Positions 16,495 to 24,982 of a stretch of 64,000 nt of DNA are shown piece after piece. Both the position numbers and the translations under genes were made by a program. Origin of the DNA: Paenibacillus ihbetae (GTDB lineage: Bacteria; Bacillota; Bacilli; Paenibacillales; Paenibacillaceae); the NCBI RefSeq assembly GCF_002741055.1, contig NZ_CP016809.1, positions 4,256,501 through 4,320,500 of the forward strand, given 5' to 3'. The notes below the pieces were generated by a model. That model was not told the DNA's origin. It did no database searches and saw nothing but the letters and a program-made list of their open reading frames with translations. How positions within the stretch are numbered: the stretch's first letter is position 1; each line of letters opens with the position of its first letter.

Positions 16495-17496
16495 TTAGAG
16501 CTTCATGTTGCTGCTGTGGCCCGGAGCCAGTCTTGCTTCCGGATCGATGTATACTTTCGCGTTGTTGATCGCGGTAGGCGCCTCGCCGAAGCCGACGGCG
16601 ATCAGCTTGACCTTGCCCGGATATGTCGTGATGTCGCCGGCCGCGAAAATGCCGGGAATGCTCGTCTCCATTCGGGAGTCGACGACGATGGAGTTGCTCT
16701 CGATCGCGATTCCCCATTCCGAAATCGGCCCAAGCGAAGAAACAAAGCCGAAATTGACGATCACGTCATCCACTTCGATCTCCTGCGTTTCCTTCGTTTT
16801 GATGTGGGTCAGCGTCACCTTGCTGATCGTATCTTCGCCGTGCAGTCCGGTGATCTCCGTAGGGGTAATGATATTCACCTTGGAAGCCATCAGCTGCTCG
16901 ACGCTGTGCTCATGCGCGCGGAACTTGTCGCGGCGGTGAACCAGGGTCACCTGCTCGGCAATCGGCTCGATCATCAGTGCCCAGTCGACGGCCGAATCGC
17001 CGCCGCCGCTGATCAGCACTTTCTTGCCCTTGAAGCGGCTCAAATCGTTTACGAAATAGTGAAGATTGCTCTTCTCATATTTCTCCGCGCCCTCGATCTC
17101 CAGCCGGCGGGGCTGGAATGCGCCGACGCCAGCCGTAATGATAACCGCCTTGGCGTGGTGCTCTCCGAGATTCGTCTTGACGACAAAGTGGCGTTCTTCC
17201 AGCTTTTCGACAGACTGGACCTTCTCCTCCAAGCGGATATCCGTGTTGAACAGGTCCATCTGTTTGGATAGATTGTTCACAAGCTCCTGGGCCGTAACCT
17301 TCGGGAAGCCTGCCACATCATAAATATATTTCTCAGGATACAGCGCTGCCAGCTGGCCGCCAAGCTGAGGCATGCTCTCAATCAGCTTTACCGACGCTTG
17401 GCGCATCCCGCCGTAAAACGCAGCAAACATCCCTGCAGGTCCGCCGCCGATAATCAATAGGTCGGTCATGCTGTTGTCTTGTGGCGTCGTTGTCAT
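16495..17496 (-). CDS. Ferredoxin/flavodoxin--NADP+ reductase type 2 (YumC-like)
   Basis: A 333-residue flavoprotein that passes electrons between NADPH and ferredoxin or flavodoxin. It resembles thioredoxin reductase in fold but has no redox-active CxxC. The FAD site is [12 protein letters not shown] near residue 18, the NADPH fold is [12 protein letters not shown] near 160, and the C-terminal FAD motif is GIFAAGDI. This is the layout of Bacillus YumC. GGAGGTG precedes the ATG. It lies divergent from the NDH-2 gene, as in the Bacillus yum region. Confidence 0.92.
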   Translation of the reverse strand: MTTTPQDNSMTDLLIIGGGPAGMFAAFYGGMRQASVKLIESMPQLGGQLAALYPEKYIYDVAGFPKVTAQELVNNLSKQMDLFNTDIRLEEKVQSVEKLEERHFVVKTNLGEHHAKAVIITAGVGAFQPRRLEIEGAEKYEKSNLHYFVNDLSRFKGKKVLISGGGDSAVDWALMIEPIAEQVTLVHRRDKFRAHEHSVEQLMASKVNIITPTEITGLHGEDTISKVTLTHIKTKETQEIEVDDVIVNFGFVSSLGPISEWGIAIESNSIVVDSRMETSIPGIFAAGDITTYPGKVKLIAVGFGEAPTAINNAKVYIDPEARLAPGHSSNMKL

Positions 17497-17530
17497 GCGG
17501 TAAGCACCTCCGTTTAATAGGGTTCTATTC

Positions 17531-17588
17531 GAATCAGACAGACGTTTGTCTAAGATTATGCTGATTCATGAATTCCCTAACTATTATA
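17531..17588 (-). promoter_or_regulatory. Promoter and nested inverted repeat upstream of the YumC-like gene
   Basis: On the minus strand TATAAT lies at 17583-17588. Just downstream, where the 5' leader would begin, are AGACA and TGTCT arms (17536-17551), and an outer GAATCAG/CTGATTC pair (17531-17567). Nested palindromes at this position look like an operator. No cognate regulator is identified. Confidence 0.4.
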
Positions 17589-17976
17589 ATCGTCACGACC
17601 CGGCATGAAAAGTCGAGAATTGAGCTAAAATACCTACACTCGCGATGATTGCGCTTACTTTGTAGGAGAGGGGATGCGATGCCGCCGGGGTGACTCATAT
17701 GCCGGCAAAAAAAACTTGATCTTTGCTGGCTTTATGCATATTATTAACGTGATAACTTGTGTTCATAGCAGGTTGACTGAATAGGACAGCATCTGGATAA
17801 ACATCCGAATCCACCCGAATTATCGGGCCTGGACGAGCATGGACGGACACAGTCAGGTCAAATCGTGAAATGGGCTCTGATGAAGGGCTCTTCTCTTTTT
17901 TTGCATGCTTTTCACAAAATGTTAACAAGTAAACCATACTATATATATAAAGAGTCAAGCCGGAAGGAGCAGGAGA
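17589..17976. other. Intergenic region between the YumC-like and NDH-2 genes
   Basis: About 390 bases with no supported gene. It contains a CCTACA/TGTAGG hairpin (around 17631-17668). Near the right end a TTAACA and TATATA pair may be the NDH-2 promoter. Reading frames crossing it look non-coding. Confidence 0.4.
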
Positions 17977-19170
17977 ATGAGCAGCATACCGAAGATCGTA
18001 ATCCTTGGTGCGGGTTACGGGGGCATATTGACAGCGCAGCGGCTGCAAAAAGAGCTGAATTATAATGAGGCCGACGTTACTTTGGTGAACCGACACGACT
18101 ACCACTATATAACAACGCATTTACATATGCCGGCAGCAGGAACGGACAGTATCGAGAATACGCGGGTATCCATCTCGAAGCTGATCGACGAATTCAAGAT
18201 CGATCTGGTGAAATCCTCGGTTCAAGAGATCCGACTTCATGACAAGAAGGTTATTCTTGAGGATGGCACCCTATCTTATGATTATCTCGTGATCGGACTC
18301 GGCGGCGAGCCGGAGACGTTCGGCATCCCGGGGCTTGCCGAGCATGCGATGACGATCCGGAGCATTAACTCGGTGCGGCTGATCCGGGAGCATATCGAGT
18401 ATCAGTTTGCTTTGTATAAAAATGAACGCAGACCGCAGGAGCGCATTAACTTCGTCGTTGGCGGCGCGGGCTTCAGCGGCATCGAATTCGTTGCTGAGCT
18501 GGCTGACCGCATTCCGAAGCTGTGCAAGGAATATGACGTTGACCCGGCGCTGGTGAACATTTACAACGTAGAGGCTGCGCCGTCCGCGCTGCCCGGCTTT
18601 GCGCCGGAGCTGGTCGATTATGCGATCCGCGTGCTGGAGAAGAAGGGAGTCACCTTCAAATTCGGCGTAGCCATTAAAGAGTGCCTGCCTGGCGCCGTGC
18701 TCCTGAACAACGGGGAAGAGATCCGCTCCCAAACCGTTGTGTGGACCGGCGGGATCCGGGGGAACCGCCTTGTCGAAGCGGCTGGCTTCGAGACGATGCG
18801 CGGCCGCGTCAAGGTGGACGAGTATTTGCGGGCTCCGGGTTACGAGAACATTTATATTATCGGCGACAACTCGCTGATTTTTAATGATGAAGGCCGTCCT
18901 TATCCGCCTACCGCCCAGATCGCCATGCAGCAAGGCGTTTGCTGTGCGCAGAATATCGTGGCTTCGATCCGCGGCAAGGCGATGCGGAAGTTCGAATTCC
19001 ATAACAAAGGCACGGTTGCCTCTCTCGGCAAGGGAGAAGGAATCGCCGTCGTCGGCGACAAGAAATATCAGGGCTGGAAGGCCGCTCAGCTCAAGAAGCT
19101 GGTGGATTTGCGATACCTCTTTATTATCGGCGGCATTCCGCTTGTCCTGAGAAAGGGAAGGTTTCTGTAA
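17977..19170 (+). CDS. Type II NADH dehydrogenase (NDH-2, YumB/Ndh-like)
   Basis: A 397-residue peripheral membrane flavoprotein that oxidises NADH and reduces menaquinone without pumping protons. FAD fold GAGYGGI at the N-terminus, VVGGAGFSGIE in the NADH fold near 160, TGGIRG, and the FAD motif YIIGDNS near 300. The C-terminal part, basic and amphipathic (KKLVDLRYLFIIGGIPLVLRKG), is the expected membrane anchor. GGAAGGAGCAGGAG precedes the ATG. It abuts a small downstream gene. With the YutJ-like protein this makes two NDH-2-like enzymes within 7 kb. Confidence 0.93.
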   Translation: MSSIPKIVILGAGYGGILTAQRLQKELNYNEADVTLVNRHDYHYITTHLHMPAAGTDSIENTRVSISKLIDEFKIDLVKSSVQEIRLHDKKVILEDGTLSYDYLVIGLGGEPETFGIPGLAEHAMTIRSINSVRLIREHIEYQFALYKNERRPQERINFVVGGAGFSGIEFVAELADRIPKLCKEYDVDPALVNIYNVEAAPSALPGFAPELVDYAIRVLEKKGVTFKFGVAIKECLPGAVLLNNGEEIRSQTVVWTGGIRGNRLVEAAGFETMRGRVKVDEYLRAPGYENIYIIGDNSLIFNDEGRPYPPTAQIAMQQGVCCAQNIVASIRGKAMRKFEFHNKGTVASLGKGEGIAVVGDKKYQGWKAAQLKKLVDLRYLFIIGGIPLVLRKGRFL

Positions 19171-19434
19171 ATGAGACACTGCAGCGTTCAGGTGCGGGGA
19201 CTGCTCACGAGAGAGGAGCTGGACCGCTACAATGCATTGATGGAGGTCGGCTCCTATCTGGAATCCCAGGAGCGCTACGACCTGGCGTATACGATCCAGC
19301 AGGAAGTGGATATTCTCATTCTTCCCGCCATCGAACGACTGAAGGATAAGGGACGTGCCCGGGACCGGGCAACGGCCGAGTATCTGGAAGGCCTGCGCAA
19401 GCAGGAGCAGGAAGACGACGAGGAAGAGGGTTGA
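19171..19434 (+). CDS. Small acidic helical protein cotranscribed with NDH-2
   Basis: An 87-residue protein with no cysteine motif or membrane helix apart from C4. It begins directly after the NDH-2 stop, with GGGAAGG inside the end of that gene as ribosome binding site, so it is translationally linked. The sequence is strongly helical and ends in an acidic run (EQEDDEEEG). I do not recognise the family. The tight coupling suggests a partner or stability role for NDH-2, but that is only inference. Confidence 0.65.
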   Translation: MRHCSVQVRGLLTREELDRYNALMEVGSYLESQERYDLAYTIQQEVDILILPAIERLKDKGRARDRATAEYLEGLRKQEQEDDEEEG

Positions 19435-19512
19435 CGTCTTGGAATGCCACGAAGCACAAGTGGATTTTCATTCTGCATTCTAATATAGGCGATCGCTTTC
19501 TTAGTGCTAATC

Positions 19513-19566
19513 AAAAAAAGGTGGAAGACATGCTCGAAGTGAGCACCTGTCCTCCACCTTTTTCGT
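19513..19566. terminator. Intrinsic terminator after the NDH-2 operon
   Basis: AAAAAGGTGGA pairs with TCCACCTTTTT, with an inner TGCTC/GAGCA stem. Strong and nearly symmetric. Confidence 0.88.
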
Positions 19567-19716
19567 TTAGGGGAGCGGCTTGGTGGTTGAAAGCTTTCCC
19601 AAAGGAAAACTTTGCACCGGACACACATGCCCCATACCGAATGTCTCCATTGGATCGAGGAACCCGTTGAAGGGGACAGCGATGGGACTAAGCAGTTCTC
19701 GCATTGTCCCCAAACC

Positions 19717-19763
19717 AAAAAGAGGGCCCCAGCCAGATCAAGGATCTTGTGGGAAACCCTCTT
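19717..19763 (-). terminator. Probable terminator of hemQ (minus strand)
   Basis: On the minus strand AAGAGGG with TTTCCCA pairs with TGGGGCCCTCTT and a short T run follows. The stem is imperfect. Confidence 0.55.
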
Positions 19764-19786
19764 AACGTTATATCGATTGGCTGCTG

Positions 19787-20536
19787 TTAAACCTTCATAA
19801 GCTCGGTAAACGAGGCTTGGTCCAGCAAGTTGCCGACATAGAACGGCCCGAACTCGCCAAAGCGCGCGCTGACTTCATCGAAACGCATCTCATAGACAAG
19901 CTTCTTGAACTGCAGCGCATCGTCCGCGAACAGGGTAACGCCCCACTCCCAGTCGTCAAAGCCGACGGAGCCGGTGATGATCTGCTTCACCTTGCCGGCG
20001 TATCCGCGGCCGATCAGGCCATGGCTTTGCATCATGGAACGGCGCTCCTCCATGCTCAGCATGTACCAGTTGTCCGACAAATCGCGCTTTTTGTTCATCG
20101 GGTAGAAGCAGATGTGCTTCGCTTTCGGCAGGGATGGCTTCAAGCGGGCGACGACATGCGGATTCTGCATCGGATCCTCGTTCGAGGAGCCTGCCAAATA
20201 GTTGCTCAGCTCGACGATGCTTACATAAGAGTAGGCTTTGGTAGTGAACTGGGCGAAGGTTGTTTTGTTAAAAGCATTCTCGATCGCGTTCAGTTCCTCC
20301 AGCGTCTCGCGCAGGTGCATAAACACAAAATCGGCCTTCTGACCGACAATCGTATATACGGCGGTGCTTCCCTGCTTGGCTTCGTCAACGGCAGCCCACT
20401 CCTCAAGGAATCCGTTCAGCTCGTCCAGCGCAAAGGCGCGAACCTCATCGTCCGCGGCTTTCCAGGCAGACCAATTGATCGTGCGGAAATCATGCAGGGC
20501 ATACCAGCCTTCAAGCGTCATTGCAGCTTCGTTCAT
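19787..20536 (-). CDS. hemQ: Coproheme decarboxylase HemQ/ChdC
   Basis: The last enzyme of the Gram-positive coproporphyrin-dependent heme pathway; it turns iron-coproporphyrin III into protoheme. The 249-residue protein is of the chlorite-dismutase fold. It shows the conserved FYPMNKKR strand with the radical tyrosine, the [12 protein letters not shown] helix bearing the proximal heme histidine, GRGYAGKV, and [15 protein letters not shown]. The ATG at 20536 follows TTAGGAGTGATCTC; the six upstream codons of the open frame are not expected. Its product feeds CtaA and the cytochromes encoded nearby. Confidence 0.93.
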   Translation of the reverse strand: MNEAAMTLEGWYALHDFRTINWSAWKAADDEVRAFALDELNGFLEEWAAVDEAKQGSTAVYTIVGQKADFVFMHLRETLEELNAIENAFNKTTFAQFTTKAYSYVSIVELSNYLAGSSNEDPMQNPHVVARLKPSLPKAKHICFYPMNKKRDLSDNWYMLSMEERRSMMQSHGLIGRGYAGKVKQIITGSVGFDDWEWGVTLFADDALQFKKLVYEMRFDEVSARFGEFGPFYVGNLLDQASFTELMKV

Positions 20537-20796
20537 GAGATCACTCCTAAACAATATGTTCGATAGCTCACAAGCGGATCACCGCTTGCTATCATTACAA
20601 CTCCCTACATTGTACTGTACGTGCCGTCCGCAGAGCAAACGCGTCACAATTCATTCACGGATTGTTCGTTGATCTGTGACATTTTTTTTAGTAAACTAGC
20701 TATTAGCTGAAGCTTAGGCCTTGCTATCATGCTGCACAGCAGCAACCTGACAGGCTGCTATGCGTAGGCGTTAAAGAAGAGGTGAATAAGGCGATT

Positions 20797-21096
20797 ATGC
20801 TTCAATTTATTCCTGTACTTGTCCTGATGATTTTATTTTTTGTCATGATGTTCGGTATCGGCTTTATCCTTAATATGTTGATGAAGACGACCTGGTTTCC
20901 GTGCTTTTTGTTTGTCATCGTCATTTTGCCGGTCGTCGTATACAGCTTGTGGGATCGGAGCCAGACGCCGTTTTGGACTCACGTCGGATCATTCCAGCTG
21001 GTGGATTACCTGACCGGCGTTGCCGGACTGATCGGCGCTTATATGAGCGGGTGGACGATTAAGACGTTGCGGATCAAAGGCTTTAAAATGTTTTAG
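20797..21096 (+). CDS. YuiB-like membrane protein
   Basis: About 99 residues with two long hydrophobic stretches at the N-terminus, a middle loop, and a last helix ending with GAYMSGW...LRIKGFKMF. The tail resembles Bacillus YuiB, a membrane protein of unknown function. Start choice is uncertain: ATG at 20797 or GTG at 20782, five codons earlier; the GTG overlaps the GAAGAGG that may serve as ribosome binding site. A G+C-rich hairpin about 100 bases downstream may be its terminator. Confidence 0.65.
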   Translation: MLQFIPVLVLMILFFVMMFGIGFILNMLMKTTWFPCFLFVIVILPVVVYSLWDRSQTPFWTHVGSFQLVDYLTGVAGLIGAYMSGWTIKTLRIKGFKMF

Positions 21097-21201
21097 AACA
21101 AATATGCAGCAGTGCAGCAGCGATTTCATAGGATCGTTTGACGCACTTGCGGCAATCCGCTTCAATGGTTTGGAAGCAGGAGGAATAGGCGAATAGGATG
21201 A

Positions 21202-21243
21202 CGGCGGCGGCTCTTCGATACTGGGGGCCGCCGCTTATTATTC
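21202..21243 (+). terminator. Possible terminator after the YuiB-like gene
   Basis: GCGGCGGC and GCCGCCGC arms form a strong stem followed by TTATTATT, a poor T tract. It may instead be an mRNA 3' stabiliser. Confidence 0.5.
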
Positions 21244-21370
21244 GCTTGGAATGAATGAGGCGCTTGCATGGAATTCCAATATTTTTGATGCAAAAGAACC
21301 GACTTCCGAACCCTTGATTTGTGATAGAATAGAGGAAGTCTATTTTTGGGCGACAGGGGGAGCAACAGCG

Positions 21371-22873
21371 ATGCGCATGACTAATTTTTTATATTTTACC
21401 GAGAATCACCGTTACTGCGTATACCGTGACTTCTGTTTGAGCAGCTTGGACGACAAGATGCTCAGCTCGATATATCAGCCGATGGTAGGCGCCTTTGCGA
21501 TCAGCCTGTACCGTCTTTTCGTCCAGCATGTGCCGGCCGAGAAGGTCGGGTATTCGGCGATCGAACAGCAGCGGCGGCTGTTTCTGACGCTGGGGCTGGA
21601 GCCCAGCGAGAAAGGACGCCGGTATCTCATTGAGCAGACCTCCAAGCTGGAGGCGGTAGGCTTGCTGCAGACGAGCCGGATGTTCGTCCCCGAGACGGAC
21701 GACTACATCTACGAGTATGAGCTGCAGGCTCCGCTGAGCCCTGCCGAATTTTTCAACACGCAGCATTTGACACTGCTGCTCCGCGATAAGGTCGGCAAAT
21801 TCGCCGTACTGTCGCTCCGCGAGGAGCTGTGGAGCAAGGAGCCCCATGAATGGTCGGGCATTTCGCTGAATAAGGAGAACATTTCGGTTCCCTTCTATGA
21901 TATTTTCGAATTGAATACCCATGTGATCGATTACGAATTGGAGCAGGCGCTGGAGGAGGTAGCGGTATCCAGGCCGGCCTTGCCGCCGACCCCGCCGGGA
22001 GAAGGGCTCAATTATGCGGACATTATCCTCCGCTTCCCGCGCGAGTCCCGCAACCGGGTGTTCGTGGAGCGTCTCCGCTACGATCATGAGCAGATGGGGA
22101 TCGTGAATTACGTGGTCCGCAAGTATGATCTCAGCGTTCAGGACCTGTGCCGTCTTCTGGACGAGGACGGAATCTTCAGCGAGCACGGGGAAATTGTCCT
22201 GGACGATCTGCAGCACAAGGCGAGCCTTCATTTCCGTCAGGGAATGAAGCTTCAGGAGAAGAGGCAGATTACCGCCGGCAAGGTGGTGGCCCTGCATCAG
22301 GAATTGAATGCGGATCCGGATAAACCTGCCGAGGAGCATGCCGTGCAGATGGAGTATTACGTCGAGGTGCCTGCGCAGTTCCAATCGAAGTGCGATATCC
22401 ATCAATATAATATGATGCTGCGCAATGAGCCGTATACCCGGCTGCTGCAGACGTTCTTTCCGGGGACGGTACCCGCCCAGTTCCTGGACATTTTCGAAAA
22501 AATCGACCTTAGTTACAAGCTGCCGGGCGAGGTCATCAACGTACTGATTCATTATTTGGTGTCGTTGATCGCAGTCGGCGGCGAGCAGCGGATCAACCGT
22601 AATTTCGTGGAGGCGATCGCTTCCAACATGCTGCTGAAGCAGGTTAACAGCTACGAGAAGGCTGTTCAATATATAAGGGACCAAGCCAAGATGAAAGGCA
22701 AGCAGAAGCAGGCCTCAACACGTACGCGTACATACGCTAGAAGCGGACAGGCGAAGCCCGAAATTCCGGTGGCGCTGGAGACCGATAAGGGCGAGGCGGT
22801 TTCGGATGAAGAATTCGAAGAGATGATGCGGTTCGCTGCCGAGATGCAGGCCGGCAATAAGAAAGGCGTATAA
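21371..22873 (+). CDS. dnaB: Replication initiation/membrane attachment protein DnaB
   Basis: The Gram-positive DnaB (not the helicase): with DnaD and DnaI it loads the replicative helicase at oriC and at restart sites. It is 500 residues, with an N-terminal winged-helix region (LSSIYQPMVGAFAISLYRL and later) and a C-terminal DnaB_2 helical domain, including YTRLLQTFFP and LIHYLVS, then a basic KGKQKQ-rich stretch and acidic tail. Slightly longer than the Bacillus protein. The ATG at 21371 follows AGGGGGAGC; a second ATG two codons later is possible. dnaI follows 35 bases downstream, the conserved pair. Confidence 0.9.
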   Translation: MRMTNFLYFTENHRYCVYRDFCLSSLDDKMLSSIYQPMVGAFAISLYRLFVQHVPAEKVGYSAIEQQRRLFLTLGLEPSEKGRRYLIEQTSKLEAVGLLQTSRMFVPETDDYIYEYELQAPLSPAEFFNTQHLTLLLRDKVGKFAVLSLREELWSKEPHEWSGISLNKENISVPFYDIFELNTHVIDYELEQALEEVAVSRPALPPTPPGEGLNYADIILRFPRESRNRVFVERLRYDHEQMGIVNYVVRKYDLSVQDLCRLLDEDGIFSEHGEIVLDDLQHKASLHFRQGMKLQEKRQITAGKVVALHQELNADPDKPAEEHAVQMEYYVEVPAQFQSKCDIHQYNMMLRNEPYTRLLQTFFPGTVPAQFLDIFEKIDLSYKLPGEVINVLIHYLVSLIAVGGEQRINRNFVEAIASNMLLKQVNSYEKAVQYIRDQAKMKGKQKQASTRTRTYARSGQAKPEIPVALETDKGEAVSDEEFEEMMRFAAEMQAGNKKGV

Positions 22874-22908
22874 GAACCAAAGATGCTATAGATGAAGGAG
22901 GGAGAGAG

Positions 22909-23862
22909 ATGGAATCCCTTGGCGAGCTGCTGGAAAGTATGAAGAGCTCTGCGCTACGGCGCAGAACGGCCGAGATTACGGAGGAGCTGCTGAAGAATCC
23001 GCTTATTCAGGCGATGCGGGCGGAATATCCCGAGATTGACGACCGGGTGCTGCGCATCAATTTAAGCAAGCTGTACCAGTATGCCGGCGATCAGGCCAAC
23101 TGCAAGCAGTGTCCCGGACTGGACCATTGCCCGAATGATTTCCAGGGACACTACAGCAAGCTGGATATTCAGCGGGTCAATGGAACGGTGGAGATTTATG
23201 AACGGAAAACGCCGTGTTCCCTGCAGGTTGCCAAAACGAATGAGGATCAGATCCGGAAGCGGATCCGCAGCTTCTATGTCGACGACAAGGCGCTGAATGA
23301 AGGCTATGACCATATGGAGATTATGGCCAAGGATCGGCTGAGAGCTCCCGGAGTTCATCAGGTGTTCAAGTATATCAAGGAGACGAAGGAGAATGGGCTG
23401 AGTCCCCGGGGATTGTATTTGACCGGATCCTTCGGCACCGGCAAGACCTATTTGATGGGCTATCTGCTCTATGAGCTGGCGATGGCGGGGTATTCGGGCG
23501 TGATCGTGTATATGCCCGACTTTGTAGAGGATCTGAAAACGATGATGCAGGACGGGCCGAAGCTGAAGGAAATGATCGAGACGATGAAGAACTGCGATCT
23601 GTTGATCTTCGACGATATCGGCGCCGAGAATTTAAGCCCTTGGGTACGGGATCATGTGCTGGGGTCGATTCTGAATTACCGGATGAACCGCAAGCCGACC
23701 TTCTACACATCCAACTATCCGCTGGACGGGCTCGAGCGGCACTTAAGCTTTACCAGCAAGGACGGGGAAGAGGCCCATAAGGGGCAGCGGCTGATGAACC
23801 GTATTGCACCGTTCGTGGATGTCGTTCATTTGTACGGCGAGAATCAGAGGGGAAAATTCTAG
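22909..23862 (+). CDS. dnaI: Primosomal helicase loader DnaI
   Basis: An AAA+ ATPase that places the replicative helicase on DNA. The 317-residue protein has an N-terminal zinc-binding, helicase-contacting domain (CKQCPGLDHC near residues 65-74 plus a later CSL) and a C-terminal AAA+ domain with Walker A GSFGTGKT near 178 and Walker B LLIFDDIG near 237. GGAGGGAGAG precedes the ATG. It is in operon with dnaB and followed by a strong terminator. Confidence 0.93.
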   Translation: MESLGELLESMKSSALRRRTAEITEELLKNPLIQAMRAEYPEIDDRVLRINLSKLYQYAGDQANCKQCPGLDHCPNDFQGHYSKLDIQRVNGTVEIYERKTPCSLQVAKTNEDQIRKRIRSFYVDDKALNEGYDHMEIMAKDRLRAPGVHQVFKYIKETKENGLSPRGLYLTGSFGTGKTYLMGYLLYELAMAGYSGVIVYMPDFVEDLKTMMQDGPKLKEMIETMKNCDLLIFDDIGAENLSPWVRDHVLGSILNYRMNRKPTFYTSNYPLDGLERHLSFTSKDGEEAHKGQRLMNRIAPFVDVVHLYGENQRGKF

Positions 23863-23883
23863 GCTGCTCATCATTGAATTGTA

Positions 23884-23940
23884 AAAAAGCCTGATCCCTT
23901 TGGCTTCGCAGGACGCGATGACAGGGATCAGGCTTTTCTT
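23884..23940. terminator. Intrinsic terminator after dnaI
   Basis: AAAAAGCCTGATCCCT pairs with AGGGATCAGGCTTTT. It lies between dnaI and the convergent small membrane gene. Confidence 0.85.
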
Positions 23941-23959
23941 AGCGCACAGGAGCCGTCAA

Positions 23960-24115
23960 TTAGCCGACCAAAAATTTGATAATGACGAATCCGAAGAAGA
24001 TGATGGTCATGAAACCGAACATCCCAAGAAAGCCCATCATCAAATCGCTGAAATCATTACGCGGTTCTTCATTGATGTGCTCCCGCGGATCGTTCATGCG
24101 CACGTTTACATCCAT
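23960..24115 (-). CDS. 51-residue single-span membrane protein (possibly YqzM-like)
   Basis: A short polar N-terminal half (MDVNVRMNDPREH) leads into one hydrophobic helix rich in Phe and Gly (MGFLGMFGFMTIIFFGFVII), ending in KFLVG. AGGAGG lies about nine bases before the ATG, so translation is well supported. Size, single C-terminal span and the IKF ending resemble YqzM of Bacillus, a small protein of unknown function; the family call is tentative. It is convergent with dnaI and may share that terminator. Confidence 0.6.
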   Translation of the reverse strand: MDVNVRMNDPREHINEEPRNDFSDLMMGFLGMFGFMTIIFFGFVIIKFLVG

Positions 24116-24365
24116 GGTGCTTGCCTCCTCAAAAAGGTGAACATTCCGTATGCACGGCTAAGACAGGTCACCCGACTTATTATTAGTAGTATACCCAATG
24201 TCCAAATCATTTGTAAAGATTGCATGAATATTCCGAGAAATCCTCTTTCTTTAGGTGAGTATATTTCACTTTTTCTTAAAGTTTGTGGTATACTAAAACC
24301 GTCGACGCATTCGACATTATGATTCGCGCTATATCTTGAAATTATCCTGTAAGGAGGAGTATACA

Positions 24366-24683
24366 ATGGCTATCGTTAATGTTACCGATCAAACCTTCGC
24401 GAACGAAGTGGAAGGTCAAGGAACGGTTGTAGTTGATTTCTGGGCCCCATGGTGCGGTCCTTGTAAAATGCTCGCTCCGATTCTGGACGAATTGTCCCAA
24501 GAACTCGGCGACGATGTAAAAATCGCAAAGGTGAACGTGGATGAAAATCCGGAATCCGCAGCACGCTTCGGCGTCATGAGCATTCCGACGATGATTTTCT
24601 TTAAAGACGGCCAGCCTGTCGATAAAGTGGTAGGGCTTAACTCCAAAGAAGCCTTGAAAGGCATCATTGCGAAGCATCAATAA
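24366..24683 (+). CDS. trxA: Thioredoxin TrxA
   Basis: Classical 105-residue thioredoxin: cytoplasmic dithiol reductant for ribonucleotide reductase, methionine sulfoxide reductase and others. Active site WCGPC with C30 and C33, preceded by VVVDFWAP, with cis-proline in SIPTMIFF. AAGGAGGAG lies eight bases before the ATG. A TATACT box about 75 bases upstream is a likely -10 element. Followed by a hairpin and transcribed alone. Confidence 0.97.
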   Translation: MAIVNVTDQTFANEVEGQGTVVVDFWAPWCGPCKMLAPILDELSQELGDDVKIAKVNVDENPESAARFGVMSIPTMIFFKDGQPVDKVVGLNSKEALKGIIAKHQ

Positions 24684-24721
24684 TGCTTGATTTGCAAGTG
24701 CCGCTATCGCCATAAAGCTTC

Positions 24722-24762
24722 CATAAAGCGCCTTCGGTCAACAATCCGATAGGCGCTTTATG
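24722..24762 (+). terminator. Hairpin after trxA
   Basis: CATAAAGCGCCT and AGGCGCTTTATG form a perfect 12-base stem with an 18-base loop, but no T run follows. It may end transcription weakly or protect the mRNA. Confidence 0.5.
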
Positions 24763-24982
24763 CGGTTTATCATCAGGATTATGGTAAACATTCGATGACG
24801 GCGCTTCCGGGTACAATATATAGATCCCGGTCAGCGCCATCGTGAGCGAGCCGCCCGCGAGCGCCTTTGGCGCCACGAACAAAACCGTTGATCTGTACAA
24901 GGCGGATTGAAAGTCGCTTGTTGGATTTTTTGCAGAATTCTCATCATAATCATATATAATCTTCTTGGAGAGGAGGAAGAAG
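24763..24982. other. Intergenic region upstream of uvrC
   Basis: No supported plus-strand gene. Near the right end TTGCAG and TATATA are spaced 17 bases, followed by TATAAT-like bases; these are plausible uvrC promoter elements. Confidence 0.45.

Noticed and set aside
17918..17945. Rex operator before the NDH-2 gene
   Set aside because: TTCACAA and TTAACAA are in direct rather than inverted orientation, so the palindrome needed for Rex is absent.
21389..22684. Open frame of 431 codons on the minus strand
   Set aside because: Shadow of dnaB, with His- and Gln-rich nonsense composition.
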